DNA from: Hymenolepis diminuta | Lineage: Eukaryota > Platyhelminthes > Cestoda > Cyclophyllidea > Hymenolepididae | Direction: 5' to 3' | DNA length: 64,000 nt | NCBI GenBank assembly: GCA_900708905.1 | Contig: CAADRB010000024.1 | Location: forward strand, 552,333-616,332 | Shown: piece after piece, positions 10,725-21,355 of the stretch | Layout: the number at the start of each line of letters is the position of its first letter | How positions within the stretch are numbered: the stretch's first letter is position 1 | Notes under the pieces: generated by a model | The model's input: the letters and a program-made list of their open reading frames with translations, nothing else | Told to the model about the DNA's origin: nothing | Databases searched by the model: none | Translations under genes and position numbers: made by a program

Positions 10725-12807
10725 TTACGGATCAAAGTCGTCAAAAATATTTGAAAAGTCATCCTTGTCATCGAAAAGCGAGGTTTCAAAGGCACTACGT
10801 GTTGCTCCTTCCCCAGTGTCACCTTTTTGAGGTGTAGACAACTAAAAGCAAAAATGGTTTCAAATTATATCAATAAAAAATAGCACGAATTTCTGGTATC
10901 ATGTGACGCTAATTGGCTGTCAAACTGTCAGGTCCAAAGCTCAGCTAATCATACACGTTTTGCAGATAATTTCAGAAAACGAATGTACCACTAACTATAC
11001 ATAGGTAAGCTTGGAGCTAGATCAACTTAAATAGTGACAATCACAAAACCTATTTTGATATTCTTCCCAAATACCGATAGAATCCGTTAAGGTAGACAAC
11101 AGTACAACTAGTCTTGAAAATAAAACTGCTCGAGTAAAATTATGAAAAACAGTTGCATACCTTGGATTCGTGGACATTTTCTGCTGACTTCTCTTGCAGG
11201 TCTGCTTTTTCATCAGTCTTCAGATTCGTAGATCCACAAAAAGTTTTATAGAGAAAATTCAGATCATAAAGAACACTTGACAAGCTTTTACCAAATTTAT
11301 AAGTATTTAATAAGATATAAAAATTGAAAAAATCAAATTAAATAGTTGGTGGCAAATAAAAATATTTTTAAAATAATGACAATTGCACATACTCTGTCGT
11401 TGGAAGCGTTTTTAACTGGAGACTGAAAAGGAGAAGTATCCATGGCTGTGGCACTGGTCCTTGGAGTCGCTTTATCCTGAATGAAAGCAATCAACTTCTT
11501 ATAGCAAGGAAAAAACTCTTTACAGATCTATTATTAAGTAATAAATCGTCATGTAAGCTCAGAAATTTGACAACTCACGGCCTAATGTGAAGCCCCTCTA
11601 AATTATTTATATTCGGCAAAATAAGACTATAAATGCTTTATTCTAGTGTTGAAAAATAATAGAAACAAAATAAACCATCTATTAGGGATAAGTTTTATGA
11701 TTCAGAAACATTGATGGTGAATTTACGCCGTCAGATATTGAAAGATTGGAACCTATCATGGATTAAAATGGTAAATTAGGCCGAATAATAGACAGAAATA
11801 CATAAAAGAATTCTACGCAAAACATTGCTAGTGACGTATGACACGCCAATCCAATTAAAGTGCATCAAGTGTTCAGAATGAATGAATATTTCTCAATGCA
11901 AGGGAGTCTGAAATGCTAGGCTTCTGACCAAGGCAAATGACTTTATTTAAATAGAAAACATTATTGATCATGAGACCAGTTTCTTCAAGATTGATAAAGT
12001 TAAGTAATTCTGAGAAAGCATCCTATTTGAAATCGCACATGAAACATGGGAGCTAAAAGGATGTCAATGAAGAATGACATGCACTTATTAAAATTATGAA
12101 GCATGGAACATTAAATACAAGATAAGAGAAAAATTAACTTGCTGGCTGAATGAAGAAAGTCATTAGCGATGATGGTTTAAGTGGAGAATCTTTGAATTTC
12201 GAAGCAGATCCATCCTAAAAGATAATGACGAAATATTCATGCAAATCAAATAGCGCGTTTAGAATAGGTGTTTAAAATTTTCTAATATTACGAGAGAAAA
12301 ACCGACTTTTAATTTATTTTTAGTAGGTTGTTTCTTTCGCTTAACAGGTTGAACATCTGAATTTGCATCTTCGACATCAGCTGCCGCATCAAATTCAGCT
12401 GATTTATTCTCCAAAAATTTAACCTGATATAAAACTGAAACAAAATTAAAAGATTTACCAATAGTGGATTGCGACGAGCAAATAACAAAACATCGTCCAT
12501 GTTGATTGTTGAACGTTTAGCATGACGAGCAAAAGATTCAATATCTGTTGCAAGCATTTGACAAAACCGAAAGGAAGTTTCTGTCACAAAAGAAGTAATC
12601 TCATCTGGAATTATGACTGCCGATCGTTCTGATATTTCCTTTGCTCGAATTGTACATTCATGATAAAGAGTTGCTAAATGTTCCGACTACAAATTAAAAA
12701 GACATTTATATTTAGAATCGAAATGCATAAACTAATACTATGCAAACAAGTAATATTTATTCAGATCATACTACCTTCACATCCGAAAGAGTTTTTTCAC
12801 CGTCCAT
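10725..12807 (-). CDS. CENPS: CENP-S / MHF1 histone-fold protein with long C-terminal extension
   Basis: Centromere protein S (MHF1, APITD1) pairs with CENP-X through a histone fold, acts in the constitutive centromere network, and helps FANCM bind DNA. Seven exons: 12775-12807, 12459-12686, 12307-12423, 12143-12214, 11393-11476, 11161-11217 and 10725-10841, giving 235 residues. The family signature is clear: SFRFCQMLATDIESFARHAK then STINMDDVLLFARRNPLL (human: FARHAKRTTINTEDVKLLARR). The next exon gives VKFLENKSAE, a basic KRKKQPTKNK that could be a nuclear signal, then a low-complexity tail ending in an acidic FDD-rich segment. Human CENP-S is about 138 residues, so the tail of roughly 110 residues is extra. 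Within it PSSLMTFF (140-147) resembles a PCNA-interacting box without the leading Gln. All six introns are phase 0. Intron 4 (11477-12142) uses a GC donor (CCA|GCAAGT). Confidence 0.87.
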
Positions 12808-13186
12808 AATGTACGCGAAACCCTTATTATGCAATAAGAATTAGTTAATTAATGAGTCCAAGAAAAATATTCCTTCGAATTAAAGACATATGATAGCAGT
12901 GAAAATGTCGCCAATAATAATTTGAATTAATAATCTGTAAAAGGTTTCAAAAATAATATGTTATGCTTACTTCTATTATCAAAATTGGTTTACATGTGAT
13001 ACAGAAGATAATATTATTTAAATATGAAATAGAACAGAATATTTTAATATTTTCCGATGTAAATGTCATTTTTAAATTTTGATGCAAAATAGTTCACCCA
13101 ATGGGAATCCAGTGTCTTATCCATAGGCCTCCTATACTACTGGTTCTTTGTTGACCCTTTGAGTTCCCAATTTTGGTCAAGGAAAT
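12808..13186. promoter_or_regulatory. Divergent promoter region CENPS / GOSR1
   Basis: 379 bp separate the start codons of two genes pointing away from each other, so both 5' UTRs and promoters must fit here. I see no convincing TATA box in either direction. Confidence 0.5.
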
Positions 13187-14267
13187 ATGCAGTGGGGCGA
13201 GTTAAGGCGCCAAGCAAAATCTCTTGAAAGCGAAATAGACATTAAACTTACAGAATTCGGTAAGGTTGGTAGTTCTTCGCTTGCTGGTTGCCCATATAAC
13301 CGAACCCCTCATATTACTCAATCATCTACTGAGCAAAGTTACGGCGATCTGTGCAATGATATTGAAAGCTTGTTACAAAGGTTAAAATTTAAAACTCTTT
13401 TACTTTCTGTGCCTTCATATTTGAATCAAAGTTTTGTGTGGTGTTGCAGAATTCATTCCTCGCGTCTTGCATATTTATGTATTGGTATTATGAAATAAAG
13501 TATTGTCTCTTAGCTAGGAATCTAATCAAGTTAATCTTAATTTTTCTGCAGATTTAGGTTTACTGCTCTCTTAAAACTCCCTGTGCTTCGATTAATGAGT
13601 TAACTTATATTAATGGTATCTGTTTACTTGTTTCGTTTTTTTATTAAACGTTTCCTTTAACAAACATTCTATTTCTTCTTAATCGTTCTGTAGACTTAAT
13701 CAAATTAATGACAAGATGAGTGACCTTGTTTCTGGTCCTGATCACGGCAATGTCAGCCAGCAACATATCGCAAAGCGACATCGAGAAATTCTCTTTGATT
13801 ATTCCCAAGATTTCAAACGTATGAAAACCAATTTTAACAATGCACGAATGCGTGAAGACCTCTTATCCTCTGTGAGTTTTTGGGTTATTCCATTTTGTGT
13901 AAATGATTACATACTAAAAATTAGTAAGTAACATTACATTCAGACATACCGAGTGCAGAATATTATGCAGACAGATAAACCTCCTGAGGCTACACGACTT
14001 CTAATTGAAGAACAAAAGAGTCTCCTCCATGCTGATAAGATGTTGACTGATCGACTTTCTGCAGCTTCAGCTATTCGTTCCGCTCTGAAATCCCAACATC
14101 ACATGCTTAAAGCCACAACTGGCAGTTTGCTTAACATGAGGGCCCAGTTTCCGCTAGTTAATAAGGTGCTTAATCAGGTTGATTGGCGCAAAAAACGTGA
14201 TTCGATCATCATCGGCGCCGTGATTGGCTGCTGTCTTCTCTTCCTCCTGTTCTATCTATTCCACTGA
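13187..14267 (+). CDS. GOSR1: Golgi SNAP receptor complex member 1 (GS28), Qb-SNARE
   Basis: A v/t-SNARE of the Golgi used in ER-Golgi and intra-Golgi vesicle fusion. Three exons (13187-13380, 13694-13871, 13944-14267) give 231 residues against about 250 in human. It opens MQWGELRRQAKSLESEIDIK, as the family does. The SNARE helix spans about 145-205, with the likely zero-layer glutamine at Q175 (LKSQHHML). The end is DWRKKRDSIIIGAVIG followed by a tail anchor to residue 231 with almost no lumenal tail (FYLFH), as in GOSR1. Joins are GT-AG with phases 2 and 0. Start ATG 13187 matches the family N-terminus. An AATAAA is at about 14589. Confidence 0.92.
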
Positions 14268-16531
14268 TACAATTTGTTGCCTCTTCCCTTTTCTCAATCC
14301 CCTACGCTCCCCTAACGTTTCCCCTAAATTTATCCTTGATTGATGGTGTTATTCTTTCATGTGATTTTGAGATACATATGTTTTAAGGAAATAGAAGTTT
14401 GATGTTATTAATACTGGACGTTAGGATATCTGGCCATAAGTCAGCGTAATGCGAAAACGACCCACTCAACCAGATCTAGTTATATAAAATTATGTCTATT
14501 AAGCTATCTGGTTAAGCTTTCTATCACCTCTTCAGGTCGGTTTATGTCCTTTATTCTGCTGGAATACCAATGGCAGATTTGGTATTAAAATAAATGACAT
14601 ATTAGTTGATTAACTATTGGATTTATAAGACAATTTCTCCGGTTACTGATTTAAGATATTTAAAACCATGAGAAGAGGCGTGCATCGCGATCCCAATGTT
14701 GGCAGTCCCCATTAGAATCGAGGCAAAGATAGATTTATCTAGTTGAATAAATAAAACACAGCATCTTAATCTCTACTACCTGAGAATTTCGGCATAATCC
14801 TAAGCCATTACTGAGATCCCGTCTCCAGCTCATGATTTAATGGAACATTATAATGGATGTTTGGTCTTTTTAGACGGTTATTAAAAGTGAGATTTTGTTT
14901 ATATGATAGTGCGGAAGTGGAGACACGTTTAGGATTTTAATATTCGACCTGGTCTAGCTGTCAAAAAGGGAATAACGATTCCACAAGGATCCAACTGCGT
15001 TATTTAACTCGAACTTTGTATTCATCACTCAGCGTTTTCTGATGCTCAACTTGGGCTGGGGTTACTAACTCGATTTCTGTCACCCCTCCTTATTGCGCGG
15101 ATTTAATCAGTGTGGTTTAACATCGTGCCCTCTGGATGTACTTCGAAGGACACCGAGTTCATGGCCTCTGACTTTGCAGAGAAACACGTTAACCACAACT
15201 CCTATTGTATGTAATGATTTCCCAATGTGTGTCCGTGTAGCTAAAGGTCGTTTTACTTATGTAACTTGAAATTGGTTCTTGGAATTCACTCTAAAGTACG
15301 TTACGGATCATAAACAATAGCGACGGTTAGCTTCGTTCATGCGATTTATCAAGTGAATACTAGAAAAAGTTCAATCTAGTACATCAGAATGAATAGAAAT
15401 TCTCTTTAGCCTTTACCATCTAGTTGATCTGTGATTATGCAGAGAACTAAACGCATCGAGATGCTATGACCAATCAGTCAATTTAATGAAATAATCATCA
15501 AGCTCTGAACATTGTAGACTTGATATCACTCAGAAACTTAAGAAGCAAAATTTATAATTCGAATTTTGAAATATTTTGACTTGTCGCAATGAATTGCAGC
15601 TATTAAGGAAAAAGTGAATGCCGAATTAAAATGAAGTATGACAATTATGGTTGTAGTCTCCGTGCCTCCTGACTCATAAACCGGTTCAGTCTCCGTTAAT
15701 TGCGCTCCTACTGACTCATGTCTTTTGGTCAGGAGGCTACCCATCAATGAACAAAGAAGGCGAAATCAGTCAATTTCCTCATCGTGCCTCATTTTATCTG
15801 CTCCTCGCAATCCCTCTAGTCCTCGATCAGTGGTGACACGTCTCCTTTTTCTCACCATTCCTCTTCCTACTCCTTCCCTCTCTCATTCATTCGCAATTGT
15901 CCAATACATGTTTGTCCAGCCCGGTTCGTATTCTTCTCACTCGTTAAGGAATGTTGCTTCCTGTTAGTCTTACAATGATCATTGGATCTATGAAGGAATA
16001 TCGAGTCCAGTCGATTTAGATCTTAAAGTAGCTTCACTCTGAATTAGAGCTATTTTAAGGTCCTGACAATGTTTTCTCCTCCTGTAGCCCTCTATTCCCT
16101 CACCTCCTTTACTATTCTCCGTGTTTAGATACTTACATGTGATTAAGATCGCAAAATTACAATTGGTTATTAGGTTCAACCAATTTTCCAATAAATCTCG
16201 GTTATTAAGTATTGTAACATTTTTTTTTCTATTTTCATGCTTTTTTTCCTCCCTCTTTTTCGCGCTTCACTTTAACGGAATTTTTAGTTGCAGGGATTCT
16301 TTTCTTTGTTCAGGAAGACTCGAGTTCAATTCAATTTCATTTATCTTAACCGCTTCACTAGCTCCTTGCTGATCATTGCTATCTCACATCCCACTATTTA
16401 TCTTCATTAATTTTTTGTTAAAGTCCATTCATTCACATATCTAGTCCTTAAAATTGTAATTCTAGTGAAATAGCTCATATTTAATGCATTAAACCGGATT
16501 TCTGTTGAGATATCTTTGCGTCCACTGAGGT
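14268..16531. other. Intergenic, 2.3 kb, with a dispersed-repeat fragment
   Basis: 3' flank of GOSR1 followed by non-coding sequence. It holds one copy of a dispersed repeat at 15096-15190 and a short motif (aaagtagcttcactct at about 16025) that recurs at about 18735. Pyrimidine-rich sequence at 15780-16380 gives an open frame, but without family resemblance. Confidence 0.5.
15096..15190 (+). repeat. Dispersed repeat, copy 1
   Basis: Shares an interrupted consensus with 47390-47470 and 47948-48012: a block like gatttaaycagtg, then a ggccat- or catcg-type stretch, then c(g)aactcatg, then tctcgGACTTTGCA. Here the last part reads gagttcatggcctctgac followed by tttgcag. Divergence is high, so this is an old family. 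Its class is not identifiable by eye. Confidence 0.45.
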
Positions 16532-16852
16532 TGTAGCGGATGCTACACCAGTAATTCTTTTTTTTACAGCTAGGTAATCCTCCTAAGCTGTCTAAATAGC
16601 GTCTAGCAGAATTCTCTATTATCAGTTTGCTCCCGAAATTAGCTAGGCTCCTCCCAAAGTAGCAAGAACAAGAAAGGTGTTGAATAAAGAGGGTTTATTG
16701 ATCCGTAAGCGATGACATAGTAAAAATTTTGAGCGAACAGAGCTCCTCATGAGTCGCTGTCCACAAGCTTGGTCCTTAAATATAAGCAACGCTAAGCGGC
16801 AGGGATATCGATTGCTGATTGGCTGAGGAGGCCTCTGCACGCGAACTCCACA
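16532..16852 (-). repeat. TRIM-like element, 3' LTR (full length)
   Basis: 321 bp, bounded on the minus strand by TGTGGAGTTCGCG and GGTGTAGCATCCGCTACA. It contains the CCAAT, TATA-like and AATAAA signals. It is about 95% identical by eye to 17092-17319 over the shared part. Confidence 0.7.
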
Positions 16853-17091
16853 AATCTCAGTATCTTTAGTCAAAATATCAACTCTTTATTTCCACCTTTT
16901 TTCCGCTTTATCTCTCTCGACGCTTACTCTCCCTTTTCTAATTTCTAAATCTTTCAACTCCAGTTTCTTTCCCATTTCCTCCTTTTGTCCAGTATACTCG
17001 GGGTCATAACTAAATTTTGGTCTTCAGATTTGGCAAAGCCTATTGTTTCTTGTTAGTCCTTAGGAAGATTGTTGACTTTGTTTAAAGATAT

Positions 17092-17319
17092 CTCTATTAT
17101 CAGTTTGCTCCCGAAATTAGCTAGGCTCCTCCCAAAGTAGCAAGAACAAGAAAGGTGTTGAATAAAGAGGGTTTATTGATCCGTAAGCGATGACATAGTA
17201 AAAATTTTGAGCGAACAGAGCTCCTCATGAGTCGCTGTCCACGAGCTTGGTCCTTAAATACAAACAACGCTAAGCTGATTGCCGATTGGCTGAGGGAGTC
17301 TCTGCACGTGAATTCCACA
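17092..17319 (-). repeat. TRIM-like element, 5' LTR (3'-truncated)
   Basis: Starts TGTGGAATTCACGTGCAGAG and stops at AACTGATAATAGAG, then passes straight into the internal sequence. The terminal ~90 bp seen in the other copies are absent. About 16 bp near the CCAAT box, including the GATATCCCTGCCG stretch of the other copies, are also missing. Confidence 0.65.
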
Positions 17320-19338
17320 TGATATACAGCTTTGTCAGTCCCAATACGAAGAAAGCAGAAGACCTAAAACTCTTAAGACAACTTTCTTATTAAGAAATTA
17401 GTAAACATCCAAAGTAACACATTTTTTTCGTAAGATAACTTCGAATAAAAGATCGTGGTGAGAGCAAATATTTGTCATTTTCCTGAGTCCCATTTACTCA
17501 TTCGTCCTAAAAATCATAAATTACATAATTAATTATTAGTTTTACCTTATTATAATGGCATTGATATTTCAAATAGTTATTGGGGAGATAATTTCTTTTT
17601 AAACCAAGTTTGGTCTTATTTGGTTAAGATGAATGTCATTTTTTGGCCATATACCAATTTACGACTCATTTTCTTTTCAAAATTTCTTTCAAAAACTGGA
17701 AATATTTTAACTTATAAATGTGTTGGAGTTGGCTTGGGGATGCAGAATCTGTTATCCAAATCCCCAAGTCTGGCCACATGATGAACTCACTCCCAGGCAC
17801 TACGACCTGACTAAGATTGACATCCTACTGTCGCCAAACAAGCAATTGCATCTGCCGAAATAGTCATATGAACGTATTCCCTCTGGGTCTTCGGGATTAT
17901 TCCCAAAACGGTATGGTAAAGTCATAAGACCCCGTCTTCCTTGCTATTCATCAGATCGTCTGTATTATGTTGAATAAATAAAATTTGTTGTGTCAAAGTC
18001 CAAGATACCGGATATGGTCTCTCGATTTCTGAGTGATTGTTCATGCCGATTTACTTAGAGAAAGAACTAAGGCGTTTGTCATGTCATTACTGGTACACCT
18101 ACTTCCAATAACTCAGTTACTTAAATTAATCTCCACTATATTTAAGGCCACTGTGAGATGGACAGATTCTACCGAATATGTCAGATATCTCAGCTGGCTG
18201 ACCAATTATTTTACGTCAGTTATTTCATTATCTATACAAAAGAAAGTGTACGAATACAGGCATTATTGCATGGTAGAACATAGCAACAGAAATTAAGTAT
18301 GGATAAGAAAATTATTCCCCTCTATTTGTGCTCCTTCCTCTCAACCAGTTTAAGAGTTAATCCAGAAAAAAAAACAATAAAATGAAATCAGCAAGAAATT
18401 CATAAAGTGCTTTTCTCGTCATTAATTAATTCTAATAGCTTGAATATTGTAATACAAATACTTTAGATAGAGACGGAGTTTTGTCTGAATGGAGATATCA
18501 TGTGACCAAAGTGATTGAAATAGGCTTGATAACGAAGAATTTAATTGTTAGATACCATCCTTCGCATTTTGGCTAAATAATGGGGTTTTCTCGATCCCAG
18601 CCCAGTAAGAAACTATGTAGAGTGGTCTACTGTCTAGTGCGCACGTACTAACTCATACCCCTACTCTTTCCAATTATCATTTGAGAATATTCTATTGATT
18701 GATAAGTTCATTAGCCTAAATCAGTCAGACTATCAAAGTAGCTTCACTCTTGGGATCAGAGTCATACCTTAACTACAATCCATACATCTCAGTCAATTTT
18801 TACTTAATACCTCTTGACTCTCCTGCTTAACTTTCGTGTGAACCCATATTGAAAGGTTTTTTCTCCCCTTTTTCAGATGCTCTCCCATGATGATAAATTG
18901 TATATGTCCCACCTTGTTACTGATACTAAATAAACGAGGCAAAATAAGCATTTTAAATCATTTTCTTTCCTAATATATAAATAAATTAAAATAGCTGGTA
19001 ATCGAAATTAGAAAGTTTTCGTTAACACAGTTCTGGTGTTTCTGTGGAGTAGGCATTGTTGGTTTAAATATCTCAAATATGTATCTGTTGGGCATTGACC
19101 AAAACGGGAAACGTTTTGTTTAAGTTGAAATAATTTATTTTCAAAATTTTCAAGTAATTAGCAGCTTTGTATTTTATCATTATTCTTTGAGAACTATATT
19201 TTCAAACAAAATTATGCGCAGCTTGATTGTAGGCAGGTAACCAGTTCCAGTTGGTACTAAAGATACTTATTGAATGGGGAGGTGTTCACAGCTTTTATAT
19301 ATTACTACGTCCAACCAGTAGAAGGGGTCCGACCGACT
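17320..19338. other. Intergenic, 2.0 kb, between inverted TRIM copies
   Basis: No gene is visible. The open frame at 18033-18296 starts at a non-ATG codon and has no familiar sequence. This stretch would be the loop if the two flanking element copies paired. Confidence 0.5.
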
Positions 19339-19873
19339 TAGAGATATCTTTAAACAAAGTCAACAATCTTCCTAAGGACTAACAAGAAACAATAGGCTTT
19401 GCCAAATCTGAAGACCAAAATTTAGTTATGACCCCGAGTATACTGGACAAAAGGAGGAAATGGGAAAGAAACTGGAGTTGAAAGATTTAGAAATTAGAAA
19501 AGGGAGAGTAAGCGTCGAGAGAGATAAAGCGGAAAAAAGGTGGAAATAAAGAGTTGATATTTTGACTAAAGATACTGAGATTTGTGGAGTTCGCGTGCAG
19601 AGGCCTCCTCAGCCAATCAGCAATCGATATCCCTGCCGCTTAGCGTTGCTTATATTTAAGGACCAAGCTTGTGGACAGCGACTCATGAGGAGCTCTGTTC
19701 GCTCAAAATTTTTACTATCTAATCGCTTACGGATCAATAAACCCTCTTTACTCAACACCTTTCTCGTTCTCCCTACTTTGGGAGGAGCCTAGCTAATGCT
19801 AGACGCTATCTGGACTGCTTAGGAGGATTATCTAGCTGTAGCAAAAAGGTTTATTAGTGTAGCATCCTCTACA
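19339..19873 (+). mobile_element. TRIM-like element, internal region plus 3' LTR (inverted copy)
   Basis: Opposite orientation to the 16.5-17.3 kb copy and highly similar to it. The internal region is 19339-19582 and the LTR is 19583-19873. The LTR reads TGTGGAGTTCGCGTGCAGAG through AGCCAATCAGC, TTATATTTAAGG and CAATAAACC to TAGCATCCTCTACA. It lacks about 30 bp near CTAGCTAAT|GCTAGACG compared with the 16.5 kb LTR, so it is not a recent local duplicate. No 5' LTR precedes it; similarity starts at TAGAGATATC. Confidence 0.7.
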
Positions 19874-20864
19874 GATCTGTTAAGATCATATAAGATCATG
19901 CTGCTTTCTCTCCCATTTGTGGAAAAATGGATCGAGATCTCCGATTTACCTTTATCTTGCCTTTAATTGAAATAATATGAAAGTTCGCTGTGGACTGAAT
20001 AGTTTACTATTGAAAATTTTGCAATTGAGCGCGTGATCTGAGAAATCGTAAGTTAGATAAGAAACCTCTAAATTTATAATAATTAAGTCTCCTAGGTTTG
20101 TACTTGAATTGTGAATCTCAGTGAGTTGAAAGACGAGATCTAAGGAAAAACGGTGAATTTTTTAAGCTTAAGACGCTTACTTAAGCTGGATAAGGAATAT
20201 TCCTTGCAGATTTAGATCAAATTTTTTGAATGTAGATCCAGGAAGGCTTGAATGAAATCACACCCCAAAACGCATTGACAAAATTAAAATTACATTATCG
20301 TGATTCTACCTGTTGATACAAACAGAAAACAGGTCTCTAATGCCTGCTGATCTAAAAAAAAGGTAAAGAATTAGCTCAGGAAGGATGGGGGTAGCTAAAA
20401 TTTTAAGTTAAGAGGGCTGTGAAATCTGCCTCCCCTCAAGGTAACTTGCTTTAAATTTCATTATTAATCAAAATGATAATTTCACAAATATCTTAGCTCA
20501 AATTTCAAGTGTATGGTGCATGTCATTTATCTAATTTTCCACCCAGCACCTACAAACTGTTACATTAATGGTGCCTAGTTTCTATTAAGCAATGTCCTAC
20601 GCCAATACATTAGGCATGAATCATTACCGATATCGATATTTCGGAGGAAGCTTCTCATTCCATAATTTTTTGGCATTTTCATTTTGAAGTGGGACGATTC
20701 TTTTAATATGAATAATAACAAACACTTCATCTTTTTAAATAGTTAATATATGTTGATAACATTGCGATCACACTGTGATTTTAACTAAACATTGATTAAT
20801 TTAAACATATAATTACCGATTTGACCAATCAGCTACTGCAAGTCTGAAATAAAATGAGGACGAA
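19874..20864. other. Intergenic, 1.0 kb
   Basis: AT-rich spacer between TRIM-like copies. I see nothing supportable in it. Confidence 0.5.
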
Positions 20865-21131
20865 CTAATATAGGCCACGTATATTTTCATAGGAATAATG
20901 ATCCTCATAAAACGGATATGATGCAATAGAATTTTCTGAGTGAGAAATCAAAGAGTCATCTAGGGCCACGTCCTTATTGGACAATAAGAAATTAATGAGA
21001 GGTGTGGGGTTCACAACGCTAACAAGACTGATTGAATCACGTGCGCTAGAGCTCACCACGGGAAGTGCGGCCATGTAACCGGTCGCGTTGAAATCAAGCG
21101 CGGCCGTGCGTGCAGAGACCTGCCCAACCAA
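20865..21131 (-). other. Possible C-terminal exon, unrecognised
   Basis: On the minus strand, a possible acceptor (TTGGTTGGGCAG) is followed by an 88-codon open frame ending TAG at 20865. It has non-random composition (e.g. HSENSIASYPFYEDHYSYEN). Its first ~30 bases are the antisense of a TRIM-like LTR (21100-21355), so that acceptor would be supplied by the repeat. A further open stretch at about 22200-22330 (SHTDKTWMDVYSGHTEHGEP) could be another exon of the same gene, but I cannot join the two with confidence. No family recognised. Confidence 0.2.
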
Positions 21132-21355
21132 TCAGCAATCAAGATCCCTGCAGCCTAGCATGGTTTTGTATTTAATGACTAAGCGTTTACGAAAAAGCAA
21201 CGAAGTGGTCAATAAAACGCTCTTCACTCAGCATCTTACCGGTTCTTACCATTTTGGGCATAGCTTAGCTAATTTGGGAGTGAATTGGTAATAGAGGACT
21301 CTACTAGAGGCTACTTAGGTGTAGCAAAAGAATTATTGGTGTAGCATCCGCTACA
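21100..21355 (+). repeat. TRIM-like solo LTR, diverged copy
   Basis: Follows the LTR order CGTGCAGAGACC, AACCAATCAGCAATC, TTTGTATTTAATGACTAAG, GTCAATAAAACGC, GGTGTAGCATCCGCTACA. It is clearly more diverged than the copies at 16.5 and 19.6 kb. The 5' border is unclear; TGTAACCGG at about 21075 may be its true start. No internal region is adjacent. Confidence 0.6.

Larger units (their letters stand above)
16532..17319 (-). mobile_element. TRIM-like LTR element, two direct LTRs around 0.24 kb
   Basis: Two near-identical direct repeats on the minus strand. The downstream (3') LTR is 16532-16852 (321 bp), starting TGTGGAGTTC and ending GCATCCGCTACA. The upstream (5') LTR is 17092-17319 (228 bp), lacking its last ~90 bp. 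They flank a 239 bp purine-rich internal stretch with no coding capacity. The LTR has a Pol II layout: CCAAT box (CAGCCAATCAGC), TATA-like TTATATTTAAGG about 30 bp on, and AATAAA within GATCAATAAACC. The short LTRs, TG...CA ends and missing proteins fit a terminal-repeat retrotransposon in miniature. I found no target-site duplication, so the locus may be rearranged. Short open frames through the LTRs are not genes. Confidence 0.72.

Noticed and set aside
16643..16873. Open frame in the LTR (and its copies at 17121-17318 and 19562-19792)
   Set aside because: The frame recurs because the LTR recurs. It contains the promoter-like and poly(A) signals and has no protein-like features.
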